64,000 bases of DNA from assembly GCA_963971575.1 (NCBI GenBank), contig OZ020611.1, positions 241,266,654 to 241,330,653 of the forward strand, written 5' to 3'. The translations under genes and the position numbers were made by a program. The stretch's first letter is position 1, and every line of letters starts with the position of its first letter. Below, one piece after another: positions 43,751-54,754 of this stretch. The notes beneath the pieces were generated by a model. It had not been told where the DNA came from and ran no database searches. It was given only the letters and a program-made list of their open reading frames with translations. This DNA comes from Liopterus haemorrhoidalis (lineage: Eukaryota > Arthropoda > Insecta > Coleoptera > Dytiscidae).

Positions 43751-44324
43751 CAGGGGTTCTTAAACTTATGTAGTCCGAGGACCCCCTCTTGAACAATTTT
43801 TTTTTTTGCGGACCCCATCCCTACCCTAGGCATTTTACGTCGTTCTTGGGACTTAATTTCTGGCTCAATAATCTCAGGCACTACGTTGTAATAAATATTG
43901 GTAAAAATGTATCGCTGGTTATTTTAATAAATGGTCTTGTGCATTTATAGAGAAACATTTTTATTAGCATATAGAATAAAAAACAAAATTAATAAAAATA
44001 GTAGTAAAAAGAATAAAAAAAGTTGCAAATTATAATACGTTAAACTCATACAAACATTTCTTGGTCAAATATTGGTCAAAATAGATCTAATTGTAATGTT
44101 TTCTGTAAATAATTTGCAGTTGAATAAAAATAATAAAATTTTTACTAATTATTGTTATGTCAATAACTAGTTAGATAACAACAAATACAAAAAGTCTTGA
44201 CCATGTAGGATTTTTATTAAATGAGTTATTTGAATAAAAGCGAAAAGTTGGGGGATGTAAAGTTAATGTCAAAATTGTTTCGCGGACCCCCAGGTGTCCA
44301 CGGACCACAGTTTGAGAACAGCTG
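43751..44324. mobile_element. hAT-type MITE (~574 bp)
   Basis: The left end is CAGGGGTTCTTAAACTTATG and the right end ACAGTTTGAGAACAGCTG, with GACCCCC-type words inside each. I could not confirm an 8-bp duplication; the right border abuts the Tc1-like element at 44328. Confidence 0.7.
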
Positions 44325-44878
44325 GCATAGAACATAGAGGTTTAATTTCTATAACAACCGTTGATTGACAGCAATGGAAAATGCGTTTATTTTAAAATAG
44401 AACATACTGCATAGTTTACTCGTTTATAGAAATACATAAACGCAAAACATTATTTTTTAGGAAATAAATAGGAATAAAAAATTAAAAATATAGATATAAA
44501 ACAAATATAAATTTTAAATTTGGAAAAAACAAAATAAAAATAATCTACAACAAATTTTCAAATATTCTTCCATTCACAGCCAAACAATTTCCCAAACGGT
44601 CGTAAAAAAATTGCACAACATTAATTAATTGCATCGGTTTTATCCTGTAGGATTCATTTTCTATTCTAGCTATTAGTTCTTCAATAGTTAAATTTTGGCC
44701 ATTAAAAATTTTGCTTTTCATATATCCCTAATAAAAAAAAGTCCGGTGACCTAGCGGTCTATTTTATTTCGCCACGTCCAATCCAACATCGAGGAAATGT
44801 ATGATTTAAAAATATTTAATTATTCTGGCTTTAGCGCTGGGGCACCGTCGTGTTGAAATCACATCACCTAGAACATTA

Positions 44879-45839
44879 ATGGCCGGTATTATAAAATCTT
44901 AACTTAAGACCCAACTAAATAGTTGTAAACTAAATTTAGTTGATAACTAATATAACAAGTTATTTAATTTCGGTATTATAAATTAGAACAGCCAACTAAT
45001 CAACTAGTTCGCAACTAAAATAATTTAGTCTCAAGATTTACCGACCGAACGTTAGTATACAACTGACCGGTAGATGCCTATACTATATTTCAGGGTTTTT
45101 CTGTTATAGCTTTAACAGTTTCACGTTTATAACCTATAATTTTGACAGTGAAAAAGAATTAGTAGAAGTTAAAAAGTATTTCAAATGAAAAAAAAAAAAC
45201 GGGATAGAGGCAAAAATTATATAGAAATTGAAAAAGAATAATTAATAGATATAGTGCATAAATATGAGTTAAGGACTTTATTTAATTATCAATTAATTCT
45301 AAAATACACAAAACAGTATGTTTTGAAAACTGAAATCTGTGTTTAAATTGTTCATCATCATAATAATTAAATTCTTCTTTCAATAAATTCTCTAGGCTGA
45401 CATATTCTTGAATTTTCATCATTATCACTGTCAGAAATACTGTTTACGGATGGTGATGATACACTACTGACAGATGATACTGATGACCTAACCTGTAAAT
45501 TTTGTGTTGTTTATATATATAAATCTATTCATATGTATTTTTTTATGTACAATATTGTTACTTACTTTGCAGTTATTAATTATCAAATATATATTTTAGT
45601 ATAAATAGTAAAAACAAGTTATTTCAATGTAAACAAAATGCTTACTATTTAAATGTAATACAAATATAGTTGCCAACTATAATTTAGTGCCCAGAAAATC
45701 TGTCAACTAATTTAGTTTGTAGATTTAGTTGGGAACTTTTTTAAACCAACTTTTATAATACCGAAATCTATGGGTTAAATTAGTTTAACTCCTAACTAAA
45801 ATTTAGTAGCTAACTATTTTGGTTTATAATACCGGCCAT
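44879..45839 (-). mobile_element. PIF/Harbinger-like relic nested in the Tc1-like element
   Basis: Ends ATGGCCGGTATTATAAA and TTTATAATACCGGCCAT are inverted repeats bordered by TA/TTA, fitting the TWA target of Harbinger. On the minus strand near 45300-45440 the sequence reads NSRICQPREFIERR, then after a frameshift YYDDEQFKHRFQFSKHTVLC. The latter matches the entry region (FRxRFRFSKxTVxxLL) of Harbinger transposases. No more of the nuclease is readable. Confidence 0.75.
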
Positions 45840-46088
45840 TAGTGCATTTAATTAAGATATTGCTTTATTTTCTAACAAATCCAGATATTTTTGGGCAGTA
45901 AGGTTTCTATCTATAAAAAAAAGGCCAAAGATATGCCTTCCTACTAAACCTGCCCAAACGTTCACCTTCTCTGGCCATTGTGTTCTGGTAGTATTACATA
46001 AATTAAGACTGTTGAAGCACTAGGAGAAGAATAATCATGAAATGTTTCGGTAAATAAATCAACAACTTGTCTTAAACTAAAATACCAC

Positions 46089-46240
46089 CAGCGGCGGTCG
46101 GCGAAGCATGTTTGGGGGGGCATTTTATGATCGGACAAGCTCGTACTATATCGCTCAACAGTAGTATAAGAACGGTAAAGCACGAGAGTGTCCGACCATA
46201 CTAATTGCCCTCCCAAATATACTTCACCGACCGCCGCTAT
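46089..46240. mobile_element. Small MITE (~152 bp)
   Basis: Ends CAGCGGCGGTCGGCGAAG and CTTCACCGACCGCCGCTAT are inverted. ATACCAC occurs on both sides (46082-46088 and 46241-46247), a 7-8 bp duplication that fits hAT. Confidence 0.8.
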
Positions 46241-46499
46241 ATACCACAGTAAATGTAATTTAATGTACCTTAAAGTGGTACATTTCTATTGTACCACTTC
46301 ACTAATTGCATTGTTCCAGAGTTCTACAAAATTCAAAACTTTTCACTTATAAGCAAATATAATTTAAAACTGATACTAAGTATATTTAACTAGTGACAAG
46401 TTAACAATACATATATTTTTTTATTTCACGCGCAAAAACTTAAGTCATTCAAACTTAATTCTTTGCTGCAGATGCAATTAGCTAGGACAATTTTAATTT

Positions 46500-46592
46500 T
46501 TCGTAATGAAAATTCCATATCTGAACGGGATTTGAACCCTAGACCTTAGCAACGAAGGGCATATGTGTTACCACTACACTACACCGGTCGGC
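46500..46592 (-). repeat. tRNA-derived SINE head
   Basis: On the minus strand it reads CCGGTGTAGTGTAGTGGTAAC (A box) and, about 45 bases on, GGGTTCAAATCCCG (perfect B box), then CAGATATGGAATTTTC. The tail matches the start of the window and 25880-25900, defining one SINE family. It lies within the Tc1-like element and could be the Pol III promoter of an old retroposon. Confidence 0.7.
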
Positions 46593-46678
46593 AAAGTTGA
46601 AAATTTGTTCTATTTTAAAATAAACGCATTTTCCATTGCTGTCAATCAACGATGTCATAGAAATGAAACCTCTATGTT

Positions 46679-46947
46679 CTATTCGCGACTGCAAATAACA
46701 GTGAGACATCTGGTGGTGACTGGCTAAATTAAACAGAAGCGTATATTTGGATAATATATGTAGCGTATTGTGCTGCAGTTTATGTGAATTAAGAAGTATT
46801 TTAAAATATAGTGACTTAAATACAGTGCTTTTTTGCCAAAATATTGTTTGAACAGATAAATATTAAGAAAAAACTTCTGACATATACGCTTCTCGTCCGC
46901 CATCAGCTGTTGTACGCAGCGTCGCCAACGTTAGTTTCAGTCGCGAA
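46679..46947. repeat. Candidate short TIR element
   Basis: ATTCGCGACTGCAAA at 46681 and TTTCAGTCGCGAAT at 46934 are inverted. Whether this is a MITE or chance is uncertain because the left end overlaps the Tc1-like border. Bases 46948-47460 show no gene, only AT-rich sequence with T runs. Confidence 0.4.
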
Positions 46948-47559
46948 TAATAAAATAAACTCACGGTATATTGTATTATTCTAGCCCAGTACTATCAACA
47001 ATGACAAACGTGCAAAATAGTGGTGTCTCCAACACAGATTAAAAAATGTTTAAAACTCGTATAGTTAATTAACTCCCATTTTTTTTTCTTTTATTTATTT
47101 TATATTATTTTTTTTTTTTACGCTTAAGAACTTATAATTAAATTATTTATGGAATAATAATAAATCGACACGAGTTGTTGTCACAAAGGACTTTAAATCT
47201 AGCCTTAATAATCATGTGAATTTATTTTTGTTATCAGAATTTTAATTTTATTTTGAATATTTGTCTATATATTTAACAATAAATATTAATTTTTTTGAGT
47301 TATTACATTTTATTTTTGCGTATTTTCAGGTTACAATAAAAAGTTTTTATTTAATTTACAGTTGATTTTCTGCACTGTAGGTAATTAATTGATTGATAAC
47401 ATAATACAGTCAGTTCTGCTGTAACGCCGTATTCACGTTTATATGTAAGATGTTTTAAACAATACAATGCAAATATTGTTGACAGCCATTATGCGCACGC
47501 ACAGTGGTTACCCTGGCAACCATGCAGGAATGGAGTTTGCACGGTTACAATAGTAACCG

Positions 47560-48256
47560 TGTATTCCGGCCGCTTATTCTTCAATGCGCTGCTTAAACGG
47601 AGCAATTGTTGTTGGTAAAGTTCGGCAGTGATGGTTTGGCTCTGTTTTAATAGCTCATGATGCACTTCAACCTTCTGCTCCCACCATATAGAGAGCATTA
47701 CTTTCTTGCCGTGAATATTCCGCTTTGGTCTTGATGCGAATGGTTTTCCTGGGTCGCAAATATATTTCCTTCGTTTTGGATTATCGAAATATATCCACTT
47801 TTCATCTCCAGGCACAATACGATGCAAAAAAACTTTTTTTTTTGCTTGGCAAGCAAGATTTCAGACATGGTTTTGCGCCTCTCGATGTCTCTTTCTTTCA
47901 GTTCGTACGGCACCCATCTTCCTTCTTTGTAAATCTTTTCCATGGTTGCCAAACGCCCAGATATTGTTGATCGATCAATATTCAACAATTGCGTGAGCTC
48001 ATGTTGCGATTGACACGGACCTTCATCGATTAGCGCCTGCAATTGCACGTCCTCTTCGGCTGACCTGGACGAGGTTTGTCATCGACAATGAAATCATTAC
48101 TTTTGAAACGTCGAAACCATTCACTGCATGATTTATCGGTGGGAGCACTTTCACCATAAACTTCTACGAGCATTCGATAAGCTTCAGCGGCTGATTTCTT
48201 CAAATGAAAACAGAAAATGAAAACTTCTCGGAAATGATGCTTTTTTGGCTCGAATT
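47560..48256 (-). pseudogene. Mariner transposase, N-terminal two thirds
   Basis: Read downwards from 48256: KFEPKKHHFREVFIFCFHLK, SEWFRRFKSNDFIVDDKPRP, frameshift near 48050, LTQLLNIDRSTISGRL and GRWVPYELKERD, frameshift near 47830, then MHRIVPGDEKWIYFDNPKRR (first catalytic D) and IWWEQKVEVHHELLKQSQTI. It is cut after KNKRPEY near 47560, so the second and third aspartates are missing. No inverted repeats are seen. It is not the same copy type as the 15.4-kb mariner. Confidence 0.88.
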
Positions 48257-49163
48257 TCGGATGAGATAAACTGCTTTCGCTGGCTTCCTTCATGGTTAGT
48301 CTACGCCATGTGTCCGTTGGTCTGCCACATCTACGGCTCTTTTGTGGGTTCCAATCAAGAGCCGTTTTACTGATGGACAAAGGGTTGTTCCTTAAGGTAT
48401 GGCCTATCCATCTCCACTTCCGCTGCTTTATCAGGATGTCTATGGGGCTTTGGTAGGTTCTCTCCCAAAGGCGAGCGTTGGTAATAACGTCAGGCCAAAA
48501 TATGCGTAATATTCTACGCAAGCAAGAATTGACCACTTGAAGACGATTTATAATGGTTCTAGAAGTTTTCCAGGTCTCACAGCCGTATAGTGGCATGATA
48601 TTAGAATTAAATATTGTAATTTTTGTGGACCTGGCATACTGCGAAGAATTCCAAACATTTTTCAGCATACATAAAGCATGCCTAGCTTTATTAATCCTCA
48701 TTTTAACATCCTCTTCGGAGCCTCCAGCTTTGCATGAGACAATGCTTCCGAGGTAAGTAAAAATTTCGACGTCTTCAATGAGGTGATCGTTAATGCGGAA
48801 CTTGCCTTGTTGAGTGGAGCCTAATCGCATGGATTTCGTCTTCTTAAAGTTGATTGCGAGGCCTACCGATTGCGCCTCCTTTACGAGAGAATCTAGCATA
48901 GCACTCATGTTGTCGAAGGTGTGAGACAGAAGGCAAATGTCATCTGCATACTCCAAATCTGCCAGGTGGGAAGTTAAAGTCCAGCGAATTCCGTCTCCAG
49001 TTCTGATACTCCTTCTCAATACATCATCTAGGACGATGTTAAAGAGGATGGGCGACAGAGTACATCCTTGCTTAATGCCAGCGTCAACAGGAATGGGGTC
49101 GCTGATAACGCCTTTGTGCAGGATTTCGCAGGTGGCGTCACTTTGGATATCATCTATTAATCA
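48257..49163 (-). pseudogene. LINE reverse transcriptase, C-terminal half, open into mariner
   Basis: From 49163 downward the frame reads DDIQSDATCEILHKGVIS, GIKQGCTLSPILFNIVLDDV, HLADLEYADDICLLSHTF (YADD catalytic box), INFKKTKSMRLG, IFTYLGSIVS, MPLYGCETW, RWIGHTLRNN and RCGRPTDTWRR. This is the palm, thumb and C-terminal region of an RTE/jockey-type non-LTR element. Over about 300 codons it has no stop and stays in frame with the mariner N-terminus, forming a chimeric open frame 48030-49163. Endonuclease and fingers are missing. Confidence 0.88.
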
Positions 49164-50057
49164 TAAGCTTCATAAATAAGTCACTAGATTTCAAAACATA
49201 GTTCCTAACGAAGCTAAGAAACGAATAATAATAACTTTCTTATTATTTTTCAGTTATTTATAATAAGACTTGATCTTTAACGTACTTAATAAGAAATTTT
49301 TGTGATGTGTTAAAGTCCGTTTAACAAATTGTCCATGATACATAGAGACATAATAGCGACTCGCGGAAAGCGTTCTCACGATCTTGTCCACCAAGAATTT
49401 TACTCTCGAGAGTTACTCAACATTATTTCTCACAAATAGACACGTGGCTTTAAACAAAGTAGCAGAACTGACTGTACAACTTTTCAACAATATGCTTGAT
49501 TAATGCAAAACATTGTTTGAAAGTATTTCGGTTAAAAGAGAGTTTAATTAATTATTTTTGTTGTTATAAGATGGCAGCTCTGTATAAAATTTTGATCAAA
49601 CTGTATTTGTTGTTGTTTGAACTGAAATATTTTGTGAATGTATATTTTTGGAGTATTTTTGAAAGTTATCTTGTATAAATAAATAATAAACCAACTGTGT
49701 TCAATTTCTCATTTTGATCTATTATCATATAAATCCTCTGTCATGTTCTTTTAAGAATCAGGTATTCCTAAGTGTCTTCCTATAATCCGTTCAAAGATCA
49801 GTATGCAGTACAGGACATATGGAGTAGTTCTTTTTCATACTCTTTAATGCGTTTATACAATGACGCTATCCTTTTCTTGCTTGCTTGTCGTAGCAGCATT
49901 TCATTACAAGAATTTTTTTTTCATTCAAAAAAAAGTGTATGAAATTAATGGGACAGCAAGCATGTTTGTGGCAGCAATCTTGTTCTTGCCAGACATACAA
50001 GATCTCCATATCTGCCTAAGTCGTGCCATATACTTGCTCTGAAGGGCCTGCTTAATA
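49164..50057. other. Spacer without recognisable gene
   Basis: AT-rich sequence. The small open frames here show no family resemblance and no acceptable splice context that I could trust. Confidence 0.35.
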
Positions 50058-50534
50058 AGGCAGCAGTCTGACTGATCGAGCGCCGTCGTGTAACGTAGCG
50101 CCGAGTCGTGTAGTGTCATTTAAAAATTTAAAAGCTGGTCTGACTGATCAAGTACTGTCGAGTATTATCGATCATTCAGTGTCGAGTAAATTTGTTTCTC
50201 ACTTGTCAAATAGTGCATATTCCAACCTAAAATAATACTATCAAACAGTTAATACTAATTAGCGAGTCCATTTTACTCAATATTGTAATTTTGTTTTTTT
50301 TTTTGACGTTCCAACTGTCAAATAATATATGGTTATGAACTGTATATGCTTAAATGCGCATGTGCTATTGCCTCGAGCGTCGAGTGAAATTAAAACCGGT
50401 TTGAAATACAAACAACTTGATGCTACTTGAAGGCAAACGATGGTTCAGTGCGACTCATGCCCTTAGTTAACGTGTGTTTGAAATTTGCTCGACAGCAAAC
50501 GATCGACAGCACTCGATCAGTCAGACCGCGGCCT
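50058..50534. mobile_element. TIR element (~477 bp) with GTCTGACTGATCGAG ends
   Basis: AGGCAGCAGTCTGACTGATC on the left and CGATCAGTCAGACCGCGGCCT on the right are inverted repeats. A further GGTCTGACTGATCAAGTACTG word lies at about 50137. No coding capacity. Confidence 0.75.
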
Positions 50535-50779
50535 AAGAGTGAACATTTTTTAGATTATTATTATTATTATTATTTCTTTTTTGTCAGTTTTCGCAAAAAA
50601 ATCATTTACTAGGCCCATACACGTAAAGAATAAATTGTAATGAAAAGTTTACGAAATACCTAGTAGTTTTTAAGACAAATTCGTTGTACGTACAACGTTC
50701 AATGTCCCAACCGGTTACAAGGCAATCGACTGCCCCCCCCCCCGGGCCAGCAGAACTAGCACAATTTTTTATCAAGTAT

Positions 50780-51560
50780 TATACAATACAAGCAGATTAC
50801 CCGGCTTTGCTCGGGGAGTTGAAGTTAAAATTTGTTAACCGCAGCAGTAATTTATTCTTAAATTACTTCGTTGTAAACAATATTGGCATTTTTTTTTTTT
50901 TTTTAGTATAAATAAACATTTTTTTAAGATTGCCTACTCTTGAAAAACTACATAATTATTGTCCAAGTGGAAATACATCACTTTCCAAATATGCTCCAAC
51001 GAATTATATGAAGGGGAGCGTTGATCATTTTTCCTCCCCCAGACACATCGACTAAAACATTCGCCCAGTCAAATGTTCAGCAGTCACTTCTAACGCTACA
51101 ATTCTTTGAAGTAGCGAAATATGTCAAAATATTGAGAAGTGACATTACCGTTGGCGGCGCTATAATTCATGGCAAAATGGCTGAATTGTCTAGTATTCAG
51201 CTGTCAATATGCTAACAGGGAACAGGTTAATTTAAGCACAGTACATTTTTATTTTATGAAAATGTATCTATGGACGTTCTAACAAAAAATCAACACCAGA
51301 ACATATGTAATAATTTCAAACAGTTCTACAGTTGCGTAGTACAATATTTCACCACCAGACTGCGTATCCGAACGTGTCAGTTCTCAATTGGGCCAACATT
51401 CATTATTTTAAACTACTAATTACTTGATTCAGGTAAGATAAAGTAGAAATCTGGCTTCGTTACACTCTTCAGAGGGTAATTTTAAAACGACACTTATTAA
51501 ACGTGAAATAGATCAGAAATAGTAGAAATATAGTTAAAATTAATAGAAATTAGTTACAGT
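50780..51560 (+). repeat. Dispersed repeat, copy 1 (inverse copy at 63530-64000)
   Basis: It contains GATTACCCGGCTTTGCTCGGG, CGAATTATATGAAGGGGAGCG, ACACATCGACTAAAACATTC and GCCCAGTCAAATGTTCAGCAG, then AAAACGACACTTATTAAACG. The same words recur in reverse complement at 63530-64000. The CCCGGCTTTGCTCGGGTA word is a frequent component of insect repeats; I cannot name the family. Confidence 0.75.
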
Positions 51561-51596
51561 TTTTTTGTCAGATAGTACACGTGGTTATTGTCTTAA

Positions 51597-52117
51597 CACT
51601 TTACCGCATAGTGTGCCGTATATGGCACATTCCGATTTTTATTTTTTATTTTACTTTTAAAACTGAATCAGAACGTTACTTCATGAATGTTCATATATTC
51701 CACATACATAGCAATGGATCCTGCAGTATCTCAAGTAATGGGCTGCAATAGATTTGAGGATATCAAGTGAAATTTGCACTTCAACGATAACTCTGAAATT
51801 ATTGAGAAAGGACAACTAGAAGATACGACCTTTTCTTTAAAAAATTCGACGGCGACTGCTTTTAATCCCTAATGAAGAACACCTAGCAATTGACGAGCAT
51901 ATAATACGGAATCATTTTCTTTTGTAACATAATGTAGAATCATAATGTTCCATGTATGGCACAAACCCTAAATTATTATTTTAATTATTATTTTTTCATA
52001 AAAATAATAATTAATATTTTAAATATATTTTTTTAATTAATTTTTCTATCAATAAGAACCAATTCCTAATGCTCATGAATTATTTCAGCCAAAAATAAAA
52101 ATTCATGCTGTAAAGGG
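51597..52117 (+). mobile_element. piggyBac-type relic
   Basis: TTAA at 51593-51596 and 52118-52121 flanks inverted ends CACTTTACCGCAT and ATGCTGTAAAGGG. Inside, frames near 51717-51850 read DPAVSQVMGCNRFEDIK and, after a stop, NLHFNDNSEI, which matches the NRFxxIxxNLHFNDNS segment of piggyBac transposases. The rest of the enzyme is missing. The word TGCCGTATATGGCAC forms a palindrome near the left end. Confidence 0.8.
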
Positions 52118-52644
52118 TTAATTTAAAATTTGATAATTCATTGATACTGGTCTAAAATCAAAAGTGGTATTTTATATTAAATAATAGATCTTTTCCAGTA
52201 GTTTCTGGTGTTATAAAATTATGATTTAAATGCTCGATTTAATGTATATTTTTGTAAAAAAGAGTTTTGTAAAATTTGTGATCTTTGTACTTTGTAAACT
52301 TAGAAATATCCTAATTCAGTCAAGTTCGTGAAGGTTTACAAAAAGTTGAGTAATTTCAGTGACTGTCAAAAAGTTGTGCTAAAATTAATGAACATACCGG
52401 ACTATTGCAATCTGTGAGTTAAAATTTAAAAAGAAGTTCTTAAAAAATTACTTTATTAACACACAATGGTTTTACAAAAGATAATTACAATATTGAAATG
52501 TTCTCTATATATATAGTTTTCATATTTACAATGTAAGCTTATTTTATATTTCACAAGAATTACAAATAATAAAGTCATCAATAAATTATTGTTGACTCAG
52601 CGGTTTGAAATATATAAATTGTGTAAATCATCAACTGTTAACTG

Positions 52645-53777
52645 CAGTGATGGGCGCGTAGAATACATGATGTAGACTAATGTAGATTTTACGCGTAAAC
52701 ATGTCAAGTAGAATATGCCTTTGTTTACGTGTCGAATGTAGAATGTAAACTGTACATGCGCATTACGTTTAAATGTAATATTTGAAATAATAGAATGGTA
52801 ACAGTTTAAATAGTTTACTTTAATGTTTTTGTTTATTTCAATTTTATGTAGTTCTAATTACATATATTGTTTCCAAAAATGTTTTCTCAGAAATCGTATG
52901 TTGTTATGGACAATATAAATGACTTGGTTTCTGTCTGTATGGACTACTAAAGTAGGGTGACCATTTTCTTAAGAAGGCAATGCGGGACGGAGCAAAAAAA
53001 AGGTCCTCATCTCCCAAATCCAAGTGAAGAGCAAAAAAAAGGTCCTCACCTCCCAAATCCAAGTGAAGAGCAAAAAACGTCCTCATCTCCCAAAATCCAA
53101 GTGAAGAGCAAAAAAAAGGTCCTCACCTCCCAAATCCAAGTGAAGAGCAAAAAACGTCCTCATCTCCCAAAATCCAAGTGAAGAGCAAAAAAAAGGTCCT
53201 CACCTCCCAAATCCAAAATGCGGGACAAAATGTTAAAATGCGGTACTTTTGCGGGACAAAATGTTAAAATGCGGGACGAATGGTCACCCTATACTAAAGT
53301 AAAATTAAAATTAAAAGTTAGCAGTTGTTTTAATCAGGAAGCTGTCAAAAATATTAAATTTGAGTTCTTTACTTCTTCTTCTGCTTAAAACTGGCAGTAT
53401 TTTATTTTTTTAATCGTAACATAACCTCATTTTTCGTTATTCTACGCTAGATTCTACGTGTCTACACAATCTACATTTCTCTACGGTAAATTTACACGTA
53501 GACGTAAAAAATTCAAGTTTAATCGTAGACGCCCATCTCTGGTTAGCAGTTGTTGTAATCAGGAAGCTGTCAAAAATTTTAAATTTGGGTTCTGTAATTC
53601 TTCTTCTTCTACTTAAAACTGGCGGTATTTTGTTTTTTAAACGTTACATAACCTCATTTTTCATTATTCTACGTGAGATTCTACGTGTCTACACAGTCTA
53701 CACCTGTCTACGCTGTCTACGGTAAATTTACACGTAGACGTAAAAAAGTCAAGTTTACGCGTAGACGCCCATCTATG
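52645..53777. mobile_element. hAT-type element with duplicated right end
   Basis: Perfect 8-bp duplications GTTAACTG (52637-52644 and 53778-53785) flank it. The left end is CAGTGATGGGCGCGTAGA and the right end CGCGTAGACGCCCATCTATG. A second right end, AGACGCCCATCTCTG, occurs at 53528-53542, and about 235 bases before each right end are near-identical. Another element (52953-53291) is nested inside. Confidence 0.88.
52953..53291. mobile_element. TAGGGTGACCA element (339 bp), complete, with minisatellite core
   Basis: Perfect 8-bp duplications TACTAAAG (52945-52952 and 53292-53299) flank ends TAGGGTGACCATT and AATGGTCACCCTA. The core is about six units of 33-38 bases with AAGTGAAGAGCAAAAAA and GTCCTCA-CTCCCAAATCC, followed by AAAATGCGGGAC repeats. 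Partial copies lie at 15065-15317 and within 16430-16700. Confidence 0.9.
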
Positions 53778-53921
53778 GTTAACTGGAATAATCTGGGATT
53801 AAAATGCAATGGATCGTATCAAAAAAAATTTCACGCCAAATGTGTTGTGGGCATACCATCTGCTCTCACTGAAAACTTTAACTTTCCCGGTATTTCTTGG
53901 CGCTGTGGTGACTGTCTAAAG

Positions 53922-54754
53922 CAGTGGTTCTTAACCTTTTTGAAGTCACGGAGCATTTTTGACCATAAGGTAAATTCGTGGAGCACCAAAATCAAAATGG
54001 CAAAAAAACAAACAAATACATCAAAACAAACAAATAATTTTTATTGAAAATTAAACATAATTATTACATAACAGGTAAAAATAACATTGATTATACATGT
54101 ATGTTATTCATACCTGTTAACCAAGTATGCCGCAACAGCGCTGCGATCTTAAAATATTTTCCCTATTGTACAGTCCATGTATGTTCGTTATTTCATATCT
54201 GCAAAACGACTACAGCTACAGCGGGATTCCCCACACTTTAGAGCTGATCGTAAGAGAGAATGAGCTAAAGGAGTAGGTTTACCTGTATCATAAAAAAATA
54301 ATTCACTAATAAAAAATGCCTTACCAGATAGTTATCTAAGACCTGGTTTACAGATGTTATAACTTATGAACAGAACTCACATAACATAATCCAAATAAAA
54401 ACATATAAAATGTGACTATATCAGAGGATCTGACGGAGACACTTAAATATTGAAATGAGAAATGCGATGCAACAAATTTCAATAATTTTTACTTCAGACA
54501 ACGAGATAGGAAGGGAAATGTCGCCACAAACATACTAATGCTGACGAACAAATAATTGATTTCATTGTCACAAAACAAAAACAGAGTTATGTCTGGCACA
54601 GTGAATAGTATAGGCCAGTAGAGTCAATGCTCTATCTGGGTAATAAGATATGATTGGAGTCAACACTATAGCTCGGATTTAAAAATTTCGCGGAGCACTT
54701 GCAACAAACTCGCGGAGCACCAGTGCTCCGCGGAACACCGGTTCAGAACCAGTG
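53922..54754. mobile_element. hAT-type element (833 bp) in LINE ORF1
   Basis: GTCTAAAG (53914-53921) and GTCTAAAT (54755-54762) form a near-perfect 8-bp duplication. The ends are CAGTGGTTCTTAACC and GGTTCAGAACCAGTG, with GCGGAGCAC words inside. Removing it restores the LINE reading frame exactly. Confidence 0.88.

Larger units (their letters stand above)
44328..46681 (-). mobile_element. Tc1-like element with ~75-bp inverted repeats and three nested insertions
   Basis: TAGAACATAGAGGTTTAATT at 44328 onward is matched in reverse by the sequence ending CCTCTATGTTCTA at 46681; the match includes TTGATTGACAGCAATGGAAA. Minus-strand frames near 44560-44750 read SKIFNGQNLTIEELIARIEN and VVQFFYDRLGNCLAVNGRIF, a Tc1-superfamily C-terminus like that at 10736-10936. 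Frames near 45850-45960 read VWAGLVGRHIFGLFFIDRNL. Nested inside are a Harbinger-like relic (44879-45839), a MITE (46089-46240) and a SINE (46500-46592). Confidence 0.8.

Noticed and set aside
47538..47559. Perfect small hairpin CACGGTTAC/GTAACCGTG
   Set aside because: Nine-base stem with a short loop and no T-run or context to support a terminator or RNA gene.
49496..49678. 60-codon frame and neighbours at 49164-50040
   Set aside because: No domain, no splice context and codon content no different from the AT-rich background.
52957..53181. Lys/Pro/Ser-rich frame
   Set aside because: Translation of the GGTCCTCAC minisatellite.
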